A stretch of 6,370 nt of DNA from Spirochaetaceae bacterium (GCA_003249275.1 QKJO01000088.1:1-6370); one strand, 5' to 3'. Counted from the stretch's first letter, positions 1 through 6,349 are shown. The notes: generated by a model from the letters alone, not told the origin. A program made the numbers and translations.

Positions 1-628
1 CCATGGCAGCACCCCTGACATCCAGTTTCAGAATGAAGATGAACAAGGGGTCGAGTATAATATTTATGACAGTACCCAGGATCATTCCTTTCATCACCGG
101 CTTCATCATTCCCTCACCCTGAAGAATTCCGAAGAAGACATTTCCCAGAAAGATAAAAAAAGCGGCCGGTGTGATATAGATCAGATAATTGTAACCGTGA
201 ACAAAATAATCGCCCTCAGCCCCCATGCGGCTGACCAGGGATTTTCCCATAAGGAACACGGTTGCCATACAGATAACAGACAGAAAAAGCCCCATGAACA
301 ATCCGGATTCTGCGGTTTTCTCAAGGACTTTATGGTTTTTCTCACCGATTGCTCTTGCCACAAGGGAGCTGACACCGATCATGATGCCGTTCCCCAGAGC
401 GATGAAGAGAAATATGAGGGGAAAAATGAGCCCCACACCTCCCACATAGGAGGGGTCGGTCAGGTCTATTCTGCTGACAAACCAGGTATCGACGATATTG
501 TAGAGAAGCTGAAAAAACATGCCCGCAAGCAGGGGAAGACTCAACTGAATCAGCAGGGGAAGTATGGGGCCTGTAAACATTTTTTCTTTTACATCAGTTT
601 CTGCAGTCAAAGTGTTTTCGTCGTTCAT
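1..628 (-). CDS. MATE family efflux transporter, N-terminal part (cut by window edge)
   Basis: This is the first 209 residues of a multi-pass inner-membrane exporter of the MatE family, which uses a Na+ or H+ gradient to expel cationic drugs or toxic metabolites. Reading leftwards from ATG 628 there is no stop before the edge, so the C-terminal half (full proteins are about 450 residues) is missing. Family signatures are clear: the TM1 segment NIVDTWFVSR (44-53), a glycine-rich TM2 ending in SSLVARAIGEK (87-97), the loop QGEGMMKP (170-177), and NIILDPLFIF (189-198) followed by VRGAA. Hydrophobic stretches lie near residues 20-46, 62-84, 106-128, 146-170 and 178-200, so about five of twelve helices are present. 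An AGGAAA ribosome site (complement of 634-639) sits 5 bases upstream of the ATG, and a strong promoter lies at 662-690. Family assignment is secure; substrate and coupling ion cannot be read from the sequence. Confidence 0.93.
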   Translation of the reverse strand, partial: MNDENTLTAETDVKEKMFTGPILPLLIQLSLPLLAGMFFQLLYNIVDTWFVSRIDLTDPSYVGGVGLIFPLIFLFIALGNGIMIGVSSLVARAIGEKNHKVLEKTAESGLFMGLFLSVICMATVFLMGKSLVSRMGAEGDYFVHGYNYLIYITPAAFFIFLGNVFFGILQGEGMMKPVMKGMILGTVINIILDPLFIFILKLDVRGAAM

Positions 629-661
629 TTATATTTCCTGTCGTGAAATAGGTATAGCTGG

Positions 662-690
662 ATCATAAATCCTTCAGGGAAACTGGTCAA
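662..690 (-). promoter_or_regulatory. Sigma-70-type promoter for the MATE exporter
   Basis: On the minus strand, TTGACC (complement of 685-690) and TATGAT (complement of 662-667) are separated by exactly 17 bases; each box matches the consensus at 5 of 6 positions. Transcription would start near 655, giving a leader of roughly 27 bases that contains the ribosome site before the ATG at 628. No long leader or riboswitch fits in this space. Confidence 0.6.
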
Positions 691-723
691 TGATCACGGA
701 CCGTCAGGAGAGGGATGAAATAC

Positions 724-752
724 TTGTGATATGTTTATAATTTATCTATAAT
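724..752 (+). promoter_or_regulatory. Sigma-70-type promoter for the cyclase-methyltransferase-cobO unit
   Basis: TTGTGA (724-729) and a perfect TATAAT (747-752) are 17 bases apart. Transcription would begin near 759, leaving a leader of about 23 bases with GGAG (773-776) 5 bases before the ATG at 782. A second TATAAT lies at 736-741 but has no evident -35 box. The promoter is divergent from the MATE promoter, with the -35 boxes only about 33 bases apart, so one regulator bound between them could influence both. Confidence 0.6.
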
Positions 753-781
753 GGCGCCGATAATAGCTTTATGGAGATCCA

Positions 782-1717
782 ATGTTAGACCCGGCACTGA
801 AGAATCTGCTGATAGAAACCATTTCCAACAACATCAAAACGAAAGAGATGGATGAGATCGGCAAAATGATCGATCGAAAATTTGATCTTTACGACATGGC
901 AGCCAAAACATCCAATGTCACCATAGGAGCCCGGGCGGCCGCTACAGTGCTGGTTGATTATATGGAAACCCTCGGCAAGGTCTCTGATTTTATCAAACTT
1001 CTTGCCGAACTGGACAACAATCAGGTTCTGGGACGTACTCTCCAGATGGAAGGATATGACTATTTTCTCCAGCAGTTGACTCATTCCGGCTATTTTTATG
1101 ATTATTTGAAGAGGAAGGTTCTTCCCATTAAAAGTGAAGTCAGCGAGCTTCAGAACTGGGGTGCACTGAAAGACGGAAAGACTTATCCCGTCTCCATCAT
1201 CAGTGTGGATATCGTTTCCAATTCGGAACTTGTTAAAAAACACGGCGCCAAGGTTATGAAGAAGGTTTATACAAACCTCTGGAATTTCCTGAAGAAAGTG
1301 CTGACTCATACGGACGGCCGAATCTGGACCTGGGCTGGCGACGGCGGAATCCTGGCATTTGCCTTCAAAAATCACATTGAAAGATCCGTCATGTTTGCCA
1401 TTGAAGTTCAGAGAACAATAACCCTGTTCAACCTGGATTCCAATAATCCCATCTCCGATCCCATCGAGCTGCGTCTGGGTATACACACAGGTAAACTCGT
1501 CTTTCACAATGATACCGGACAGATTATCTCTGAAGTCATCAATCTGGCAGCTCATCTTGAAAAACAGAAGACCCTGGCCGGAGGCATCTCCATTACGGGT
1601 GATGTTTTCAATATTCTGAATCCCAAAATGAAAGGACTCTTCCGGGGAATCGGTAATTTTGAAGGTGTTCCCTGTTTTCAGACGGACAAGTTGGATATCG
1701 CGGTTTGTCAGGACTGA
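782..1717 (+). CDS. EAD1-like domain fused to a divergent class III adenylate/guanylate cyclase domain
   Basis: This 311-residue cytoplasmic protein has no signal or membrane segment. Residues about 5-90 are helical and resemble effector-associated domain 1: a TKEMDEIGKMIDRKF helix pair, then RAAATVLVDYMETLGKVSDF, where EAD1 usually has a 'li.wae..grl..Li' pattern. Residues about 135-300 are a cyclase homology domain: SIISVDIVSNSEL (138-150), WAGDGGILAFAF (184-195), RLGIHTGKLV (231-240), EVINLAAHLEK (251-261) and a closing GNFEGVPCFQ. Both metal aspartates (D143, D187) and the transition-state Asn (N254) are kept. The base-selecting Lys is T183, the base-selecting Asp is Q247, and the transition-state Arg is H258. 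It may therefore make an unusual nucleotide, act only as a heterodimer half, or be inactive. ATG 782 has GGAG 5 bases upstream. It is the first gene of the plus-strand run. The cyclase fold is firm; the EAD1 call is by eye. Confidence 0.85.
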   Translation: MLDPALKNLLIETISNNIKTKEMDEIGKMIDRKFDLYDMAAKTSNVTIGARAAATVLVDYMETLGKVSDFIKLLAELDNNQVLGRTLQMEGYDYFLQQLTHSGYFYDYLKRKVLPIKSEVSELQNWGALKDGKTYPVSIISVDIVSNSELVKKHGAKVMKKVYTNLWNFLKKVLTHTDGRIWTWAGDGGILAFAFKNHIERSVMFAIEVQRTITLFNLDSNNPISDPIELRLGIHTGKLVFHNDTGQIISEVINLAAHLEKQKTLAGGISITGDVFNILNPKMKGLFRGIGNFEGVPCFQTDKLDIAVCQD

Positions 1718-2571
1718 CAGATTCCAATAATTATGAATTTCTGGATTGCGGAGAAGGGCTCAGGCTTGAACGTATATCTGATAAATATTTCGTCCGTCAG
1801 GCCCCTCAGGCTGTAAACCGCAAATCCGATGAAAGCTTCTGGAAAAATCCTGATTTTACATACCGATTGACGGGAAGGCAGGGCGCCTGGTTTCATGACC
1901 CGGCTGCTGAACTGCCCGATTTTGAATGGGGTCCCTTGAAGATGGAGCTCCGGCTGTCCGAAAACGGCCAGATCGGTGTTTATCCGGAGCAGCTGAAAAA
2001 CTGGGAGTGGCTTTCCGCTCTGTTCCGCCGTAAATCAGAACCTGTCAGGATTTTGAACGGCTTTGCCTACACAGGCGGTTCATCCCTTGTCTGTGCCCAT
2101 TCCCTGCTTAATCATCCGCTGTCAGAAATCTGTCATCTTGATGCATCTAAAAGCGCCGTCAACTGGGCCAGAATCAACCGGGACAGATCCGGTTTGCCTG
2201 AAGATTCCATCCGATTTATCGTGGACGATATCGTCCGGTTTCTGGAGCGGGAGATAAAAAGAGAAAGATTCTATGACGGTATCATTCTGGATCCCCCGGC
2301 TTTCGGACGTGCTTCCGGCGGGAGAACCTGGGTTCTAAAGCGCGATCTGCCCGGATTGATGGATCTGTGCCGCAAGGTGCTGGTTCCCCAACCGCTCTTC
2401 TTTCTCCTCTCCTGCCATGATCCCCAGTTAAACCGCAAAGATCTCGCAGAAATCCTGTCGCGAACTCTGGGAAACAGGGAAGGGGATATAGAAACTCTGG
2501 AGCTGATCCTTCCGTCCGGGAAAGGTCATTCTCTTCCTAATGGTATTGCCGCCCGCTGGAGCGCTTTCTGA
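1705..2571 (+). CDS. RlmI/RlmK-like class I SAM-dependent methyltransferase (probable RNA MTase)
   Basis: The protein of about 288 residues belongs to the group that includes the 23S rRNA methyltransferases RlmI and RlmK. It transfers a methyl group from S-adenosylmethionine, most likely to an rRNA base. The N-terminal part (FLDCGEGLRLERI, VRQAPQAV) matches the family's substrate-side region. The Rossmann core follows: motif I NGFAYTGGSSL (118-128), acidic loop HLDASKSAVNWARIN (144-158), VDD (173-175), and the catalytic-loop motif DPPAFGR (196-202). The first conventional start is TTG 1705, which overlaps the cyclase gene by 13 bp. CTG 1714 overlapping the TGA is an alternative, and no ATG occurs before residue 80. 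The ribosome site is weak (GGA near 1693), so translation probably depends on coupling to the upstream gene. Methyltransferase identity is sure; the modified base is not known. Confidence 0.85.
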   Translation: MSGLTDSNNYEFLDCGEGLRLERISDKYFVRQAPQAVNRKSDESFWKNPDFTYRLTGRQGAWFHDPAAELPDFEWGPLKMELRLSENGQIGVYPEQLKNWEWLSALFRRKSEPVRILNGFAYTGGSSLVCAHSLLNHPLSEICHLDASKSAVNWARINRDRSGLPEDSIRFIVDDIVRFLEREIKRERFYDGIILDPPAFGRASGGRTWVLKRDLPGLMDLCRKVLVPQPLFFLLSCHDPQLNRKDLAEILSRTLGNREGDIETLELILPSGKGHSLPNGIAARWSAF

Positions 2572-2600
2572 TGACGGGGTTCCGTCGAATTTCTGATGAG

Positions 2601-2606
2601 AGAGGA
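2601..2606 (+). promoter_or_regulatory. Ribosome binding site deciding the cobO start
   Basis: AGAGGA lies 4 bases before TTG 2611. The upstream ATG at 2596 has no purine-rich site at a usable distance (the nearest, GGGG at 2576-2579, is 16 bases away), so the TTG is the more likely start. Confidence 0.6.
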
Positions 2607-2610
2607 AACA

Positions 2611-3144
2611 TTGAAATCATATATTCAGGTCTATACGGGTAACGGAAAGGGAAAAACGACCGCCTCTCTGGGTTTGACCCTCAGGGCCCTCGGTGCGGGA
2701 TACTCCGTTTTTATCGGTCAGTTTCTCAAGAACGGGGATTACAGTGAGATCAGAATGCTGGAAAAGATGAAAGGAATTCTGAGTCCGGATCAGAAACTGG
2801 AAATCCATCAGTTCGGCGAACCGCGATTCATCGGTCAGAAGCCCCGGGATGAAGATTTTGAAGCGGCACGGAAGGGATTCAGTATGATCCGTGAGGCTGT
2901 CCTGTCCGGGGAATACCAACTTGTTGTCGCCGAAGAACTGAATGTCGCCCTGAAAATGAATCTGGTACCGCTGGAGGATGTACTTACGCTTTTCAGTGAA
3001 AAACCGGAACCTGTCGAACTCGTTCTGACAGGACGGTATGCTCCCGATGAAATCAGGGAAGCCGCCGATCTAGTCAGTGAAATCCTGGAGATCAAACACT
3101 ACTACAAGGCGGGGGTCAAAGCCAGAACGGGTATAGAGAAATAG
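2611..3144 (+). CDS. cobO: Corrinoid adenosyltransferase, CobO/BtuR (CobA-type)
   Basis: The enzyme transfers the 5'-deoxyadenosyl group of ATP to cob(I)alamin or other corrinoids, giving adenosylcobalamin in cobalamin salvage or synthesis in the cytoplasm. From TTG 2611 it has 177 residues, normal for the family, and begins MKSYIQVYTGNGKGKTT, the usual N-terminus with the P-loop at 10-17. Further landmarks are IGQFLK (35-40), VVAEELNVAL (105-114), LTGRYAPDE (139-147) and the C-terminal AGVKARTGIE (167-176). The usual LDE of the Walker-B-like segment reads AEE here. Starting at ATG 2596 would add five residues (MREET) but lacks a ribosome site. The gene follows the methyltransferase by 39 bases with no promoter or terminator seen between, so it is probably the last gene of the operon. 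No other cobalamin gene is present, which suggests a salvage role. Confidence 0.92.
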   Translation: MKSYIQVYTGNGKGKTTASLGLTLRALGAGYSVFIGQFLKNGDYSEIRMLEKMKGILSPDQKLEIHQFGEPRFIGQKPRDEDFEAARKGFSMIREAVLSGEYQLVVAEELNVALKMNLVPLEDVLTLFSEKPEPVELVLTGRYAPDEIREAADLVSEILEIKHYYKAGVKARTGIEK

Positions 3145-3150
3145 GCCTCA

Positions 3151-3168
3151 CCGGGATTCAGGACCCGG
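3151..3168. terminator. Small GC hairpin at the convergent cobO/glgA junction
   Basis: CCGGG (3151-3155) and CCCGG (3164-3168) can pair around an 8-base loop. It lies within 24 bases of the cobO stop and overlaps the glgA stop. Neither strand has a following T run, so it is at best a weak or Rho-assisted terminator. Confidence 0.25.
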
Positions 3169-4615
3169 AAAGTTCCCTGTAGATGTTCAGATAGGACTGA
3201 GCGGAGGGAGGCCATGAAAAGTCTTCCGCCATTCCCCTTCGCCGCATCTCAATGATTTTACGGGGAGTCTCGTACCAGCAGTCAACAGCTCTTTTCAGAG
3301 CGTTTTTCAGCATCGGAACACTTTCTTTTTTGAACACAAAGCCTGTTGAACGGCTGTCTCCCGCATCTTCGGCATCCCTGACCGAGTCAGCCAGCCCGCC
3401 GGTACGGGTTACAATGGGAATGGTCCCGTATTTGAGGCTGTACAGCTGGTTTAAACCGCAGGGCTCATAGCGGCTCGGCATAAGAAAAAAATCGGCTCCC
3501 GCTTCAATCAGATGAGAAAGATGTTCGATATAATCAATTTTTACTGAAAGGTTGGGGAGAAGGGCATCGAGCCTGATCAGTTCTTCTTCACACCAGGGTT
3601 CTCCGGTTCCCAGGATCACCATCTGCACCTTGTTTTCTGAGCAGAACTCTTCCAGCACACCGTAATCGGGACGGCAGAGTTCTTCAATTCCTTTCTGCTC
3701 CACAAGACGGGTCACCATGGCAAAGAGGGGCGGGTCCGGATTTACTTCCAGGTCCATGGATTTCTGCAGTCTGGCCTTGCATCGAGCTTTCCCTGACATA
3801 TCGGTCAGTGAATAGTTGTCCGGAGCAATCAGCTCATCCGTCGCCGGATTCCAGCTTTCATAATCCACTCCGTTGAGAATTCCGGTGAGATCTTTTTTCC
3901 TGTGGCTGAGGGACTGATCCAGACCGTGACCGAAGGATAACGTCTGGATTTCAAGAGCGTAGGAAGGTGAGACGGTCGTAATACGGTCATTGTTTTCAAT
4001 TCCGGTTTTTAGAAAATTAATCTGGCCGTCTTTGATCATATTGTATTTATCGGCCTCCTGGAGGCTCAGACCGATCCAGGGAAGATCAGGTTTGCTGAAA
4101 GTGCCCTGGTAACCCATATTGTGGATAGTAAAGACGGAACGGGTCGCGCCGAAATCTTCAGGAGCCCCGGCAAGAAAGACGGCGGCCGGAGCTGACGGCC
4201 AGTCATGGCTGTGAAGGATATCGGGAATCCATTCCAGATGCCGGCAGACCTCAATGAAACTCCGGCTCAGAAAACTGAATCTGTGGGCATTGTCCGGATA
4301 GGAGGATGAGGGCGTAGGACCGTAAATCCCTTTTCTGGAGAAATATTTGCTGCTTTTCAGAAAATAGACCGGAATTCCGGAGTCATCCAGAGAGGATTCA
4401 AGGATCTCCGCCTCTTCCGATCTGTGAGTCATATTCACACTCACTGCACCCAGAGATCTGAAACCTGAGCCATCGATGGAGTCATACAGGGGCATCAGGA
4501 TTCTCACGTCGCAGTCCAGGTTCTTCAGAGCTAATGACAGGGCGCTGACCATATCCGCCAGTCCCCCGGATTTTGCAAAGGGAACAGCTTCGCTTGTCAT
4601 CATCAGAACCTTCAT
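3158..4615 (-). CDS. glgA: Glycogen synthase (ADP-glucose type)
   Basis: This GT5-family enzyme adds glucose from ADP-glucose to the non-reducing end of alpha-1,4-glucan to build storage glycogen in the cytoplasm. It has 485 residues from ATG 4615, close to the usual 475-490. All expected motifs are present: MKVLMMTSEAVPFAKSGGLAD with the ADP-glucose-binding Lys 15, HSHDW (135-139), FTIHNMGYQG (162-171), GILNGVDYESWNP (245-257), VTRLVEQKG with R303 and K308, and SRYEPCGL (381-388) with the catalytic Glu 384, followed by TGGLADSV. GGAGG (complement of 4625-4629) is 9 bases from ATG 4615 but only 3 from an in-frame TTG at 4621, so the ATG is preferred. It lies 42 bases downstream of the GH3 gene on the same strand and is probably co-transcribed. 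No branching enzyme, phosphorylase or GlgC gene is in the window. Function is highly likely intact. Confidence 0.97.
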   Translation of the reverse strand: MKVLMMTSEAVPFAKSGGLADMVSALSLALKNLDCDVRILMPLYDSIDGSGFRSLGAVSVNMTHRSEEAEILESSLDDSGIPVYFLKSSKYFSRKGIYGPTPSSSYPDNAHRFSFLSRSFIEVCRHLEWIPDILHSHDWPSAPAAVFLAGAPEDFGATRSVFTIHNMGYQGTFSKPDLPWIGLSLQEADKYNMIKDGQINFLKTGIENNDRITTVSPSYALEIQTLSFGHGLDQSLSHRKKDLTGILNGVDYESWNPATDELIAPDNYSLTDMSGKARCKARLQKSMDLEVNPDPPLFAMVTRLVEQKGIEELCRPDYGVLEEFCSENKVQMVILGTGEPWCEEELIRLDALLPNLSVKIDYIEHLSHLIEAGADFFLMPSRYEPCGLNQLYSLKYGTIPIVTRTGGLADSVRDAEDAGDSRSTGFVFKKESVPMLKNALKRAVDCWYETPRKIIEMRRRGMAEDFSWPPSAQSYLNIYRELSGS

Positions 4616-4624
4616 ACTCAAGAG

Positions 4625-4629
4625 CCTCC
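4625..4629 (-). promoter_or_regulatory. Ribosome binding site deciding the glgA start
   Basis: A full GGAGG on the minus strand is 9 bases from ATG 4615 and only 3 from TTG 4621. The spacing favours the ATG, which also matches the family's MKVLM-type N-terminus. Confidence 0.7.
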
Positions 4630-4634
4630 GTTGG

Positions 4635-4666
4635 GATCATCATATCATCAAAATGATTTATTGATC
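4635..4666. repeat. Nested imperfect inverted repeat between the GH3 gene and glgA
   Basis: The outer arms GATCA (4635-4639) and TGATC (4662-4666) flank the inner arms ATCAT (4644-4648) and ATGAT (4653-4657) around a CAAA loop, with a mostly unpaired four-base internal loop. The element overlaps the GH3 stop codon and ends just before the glgA ribosome site. It is AT-rich and weak as RNA. It could be an operator, a processing site, or chance. Confidence 0.3.
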
Positions 4667-6337
4667 TGAATCTTCCTGTAAAAAATCAACCGGCAGTTTT
4701 CCGGTAGGATGGAAATCGCCTCTGATGGCTGCCATCCCTGCCTGATAGGAGTCGTTACCCGTTCCATAGACCGCGACGGCGTCCTTGACCCAGGGAACTT
4801 CATTCAAATAGACGGGAGTCAGGGTGGAAAGAACGATAATCTTTTCGGAAAGATGGGAGAGTTCCTGCAAAATTCTCAAGTCCTGATACCTTGAAAGATT
4901 GAAAATGATATAGTCATAATCCTTTTCAATACTGTTCAGAGAGTTGATGACTTCCCACTTTTCGGCCGTATTGAAGGAGTAGGGGATTCTCAGGCTGTCT
5001 CCCCGGAACATTGTATCGCCCATCCGTCTGAAATCGGAATAGAGACCGAACGAGAGTATACGGGAATCGGGCTTGATGGGGATGGAGGTTTGTCTGATGA
5101 GGGTTGTGCTCCTCACCGCCTGGGCAAAAAAGAACTCCCTGCTGTCCTCTCCCGGAATATCTTCAGCAATTCCCTCTACACGGGGGATAAAAGGAACATG
5201 ATCCGGCCGCTTCAAATAGTCTGCCTTGACGCTGAGGACACGGGATGCCGCCGTCCTGACGCTTTTGCCGAAATCGGCGTCCTTTTTCATCAGATCCTGC
5301 AGGTAATCCCATATCTCTTTGTGGGTTTCCGGGTTCCTGCTTATCAGAAGAAAATCGCTTCCCGCCCGCAGGGACATTTCGCAGATTTCAGGGAGACTGA
5401 GATTCTGAAACTGAGCTCCCTGCATGATCAGATCGTCAGTGATCACCAGACCCTGATAGTTCATCTCTTTTCTGAGGATGTCGTTGAGAAAAAGGGAGCA
5501 GAGTGAGGCAGGTTTCATATCGCCGGTAACGGCAGGAAAGGCCAGATGACCGACCATGATGGCTGACAGGCCTTCCTTGATCATCATTTTATAGGGAACA
5601 AGGTCATGACTCTCTATGAAATTGAGATCCGAAGGAATCACAGGAAGGGTTCCGTGTGAGTCTTCATCCGCATTTCCATGTCCGGGGAAGTGCTTGGCCG
5701 TGCTGATGACTCCGGCTTCTTCCATCCCCTTGAAAAATGCTGTCCCCAGGGTCCCCGTCTTTACCGGGTCCTGGGAAAAGGCCCGCGGCCCGATCACGTC
5801 TGCCAGAGGATTCAAATAGACATCCACGGTCGGGGCAAAGTTCATGTTGATGCCCAGACGCCTCAGTTCCCTGCCGATATACAGGCCTGTCATGTAGGAA
5901 TCATAGGGAATTCCAGAGGCTCCCAGGGCAAGATTTCCAGGCGTGATGGATGTTTCTCCCTTGATGTGGCGGACCCAACCTCCCTCCTGGTCGGTGGCAA
6001 TGATGAGAGGGATTTTATGCCTGGTCCCGAGAGCCCCCTGCTGCATGGTTCCGATCGTTTCGGCCAGAACGGTCAGATCGTTGGCATTCCAGCCGAATAT
6101 CTTGATACCCCCGATCTTTTTTTCTGTGATCCAATCCATTATGACCGGAGAAGCCGTTTCGCCCATATATCCGAGCATCATGACCTGACCAAGAATTTCA
6201 TCGTCGGTCATGTCATTCAGGAGTTCCTGAACAAGCTGTTCGCGGGGCAGGTCGGAATTGAAATCCAGGGCGGATAGAGGAAAGGCTGACGCAGCCGGAA
6301 TGAGCAGGATCAGCATGTATCGAAGTGTTGAAGCCAC
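4658..6337 (-). CDS. Secreted glycoside hydrolase family 3, NagZ-like beta-N-acetylglucosaminidase
   Basis: It probably removes terminal N-acetylglucosamine from peptidoglycan fragments or chitin-type sugars outside the cytoplasm. From GTG 6337 it has 559 residues. An N-terminal signal peptide (Arg 6, then MLILLIPAASAFPLSA) carries no lipobox Cys. The GH3 barrel (about 30-375) shows DQEGGWVRHIKG (116-127), GPRAFSQDP (183-191), KHFPGHG (215-221), the NagZ acid/base dyad D226-S-H228, and VITDDLIMQGA with the likely nucleophile D301. A C-terminal alpha/beta domain (about 400-555) ends in GKLPVDF, as in two-domain GH3 enzymes such as Bacillus NagZ; single-domain proteobacterial NagZ lacks it. AGGA (complement of 6344-6347) is 6 bases before the GTG. 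A longer TTG 6361 start would add MGLFIGFS and has no such site. It precedes glgA in the same orientation. NagZ-type specificity rests on the KHFPGHG..D.DSH motif; exact substrate is inferred. Confidence 0.92.
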   Translation of the reverse strand: MASTLRYMLILLIPAASAFPLSALDFNSDLPREQLVQELLNDMTDDEILGQVMMLGYMGETASPVIMDWITEKKIGGIKIFGWNANDLTVLAETIGTMQQGALGTRHKIPLIIATDQEGGWVRHIKGETSITPGNLALGASGIPYDSYMTGLYIGRELRRLGINMNFAPTVDVYLNPLADVIGPRAFSQDPVKTGTLGTAFFKGMEEAGVISTAKHFPGHGNADEDSHGTLPVIPSDLNFIESHDLVPYKMMIKEGLSAIMVGHLAFPAVTGDMKPASLCSLFLNDILRKEMNYQGLVITDDLIMQGAQFQNLSLPEICEMSLRAGSDFLLISRNPETHKEIWDYLQDLMKKDADFGKSVRTAASRVLSVKADYLKRPDHVPFIPRVEGIAEDIPGEDSREFFFAQAVRSTTLIRQTSIPIKPDSRILSFGLYSDFRRMGDTMFRGDSLRIPYSFNTAEKWEVINSLNSIEKDYDYIIFNLSRYQDLRILQELSHLSEKIIVLSTLTPVYLNEVPWVKDAVAVYGTGNDSYQAGMAAIRGDFHPTGKLPVDFLQEDSDQ

Positions 6338-6343
6338 GGAAAA

Positions 6344-6347
6344 TCCT
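6344..6347 (-). promoter_or_regulatory. Ribosome binding site deciding the GH3 start
   Basis: AGGA on the minus strand is 6 bases before GTG 6337. The result is a conventional signal peptide with an Arg-containing n-region. The ATG at 6316 would leave that region without charge, and the TTG at 6361 has no well-placed site. Confidence 0.5.
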
Positions 6348-6349
6348 AT

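Noticed and set aside
197..646. 149-codon plus-strand open frame in the left 650 bases
   Set aside because: The minus strand here encodes the clear MATE N-terminus, so this frame is its shadow; it also reads into the divergent promoter region.
629..781. Riboswitch or cobalamin-responsive leader ahead of the operon containing cobO
   Set aside because: The predicted leader is about 23 bases, far too short, and cobO is the third gene.
785..1555. 256-codon open frame on the minus strand opposite the cyclase
   Set aside because: It lies entirely antisense to a recognised domain protein, has no family motif, and its composition is a mirror of the cyclase codons.
782..1717. Complete Pycsar anti-phage system
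   Set aside because: Only the cyclase-like protein is present. The neighbours are a MATE exporter and an RNA methyltransferase; there is no cyclic-nucleotide-binding TM or TIR effector within the window.
1675..1740. Frameshift joining the cyclase and methyltransferase into one protein
   Set aside because: Both proteins have complete, family-typical ends, and a 13-bp overlap is ordinary for operon genes; no slippery run is seen.
4640..4660. Internal promoter for glgA (TATGAT-like box on the minus strand)
   Set aside because: No acceptable -35 box lies 16-18 bases upstream, and the box sits inside the inverted repeat.
5678..6277. 199-codon plus-strand open frame opposite the GH3 gene
   Set aside because: It is antisense to the conserved GH3 barrel and shows no recognisable domain or ribosome site.
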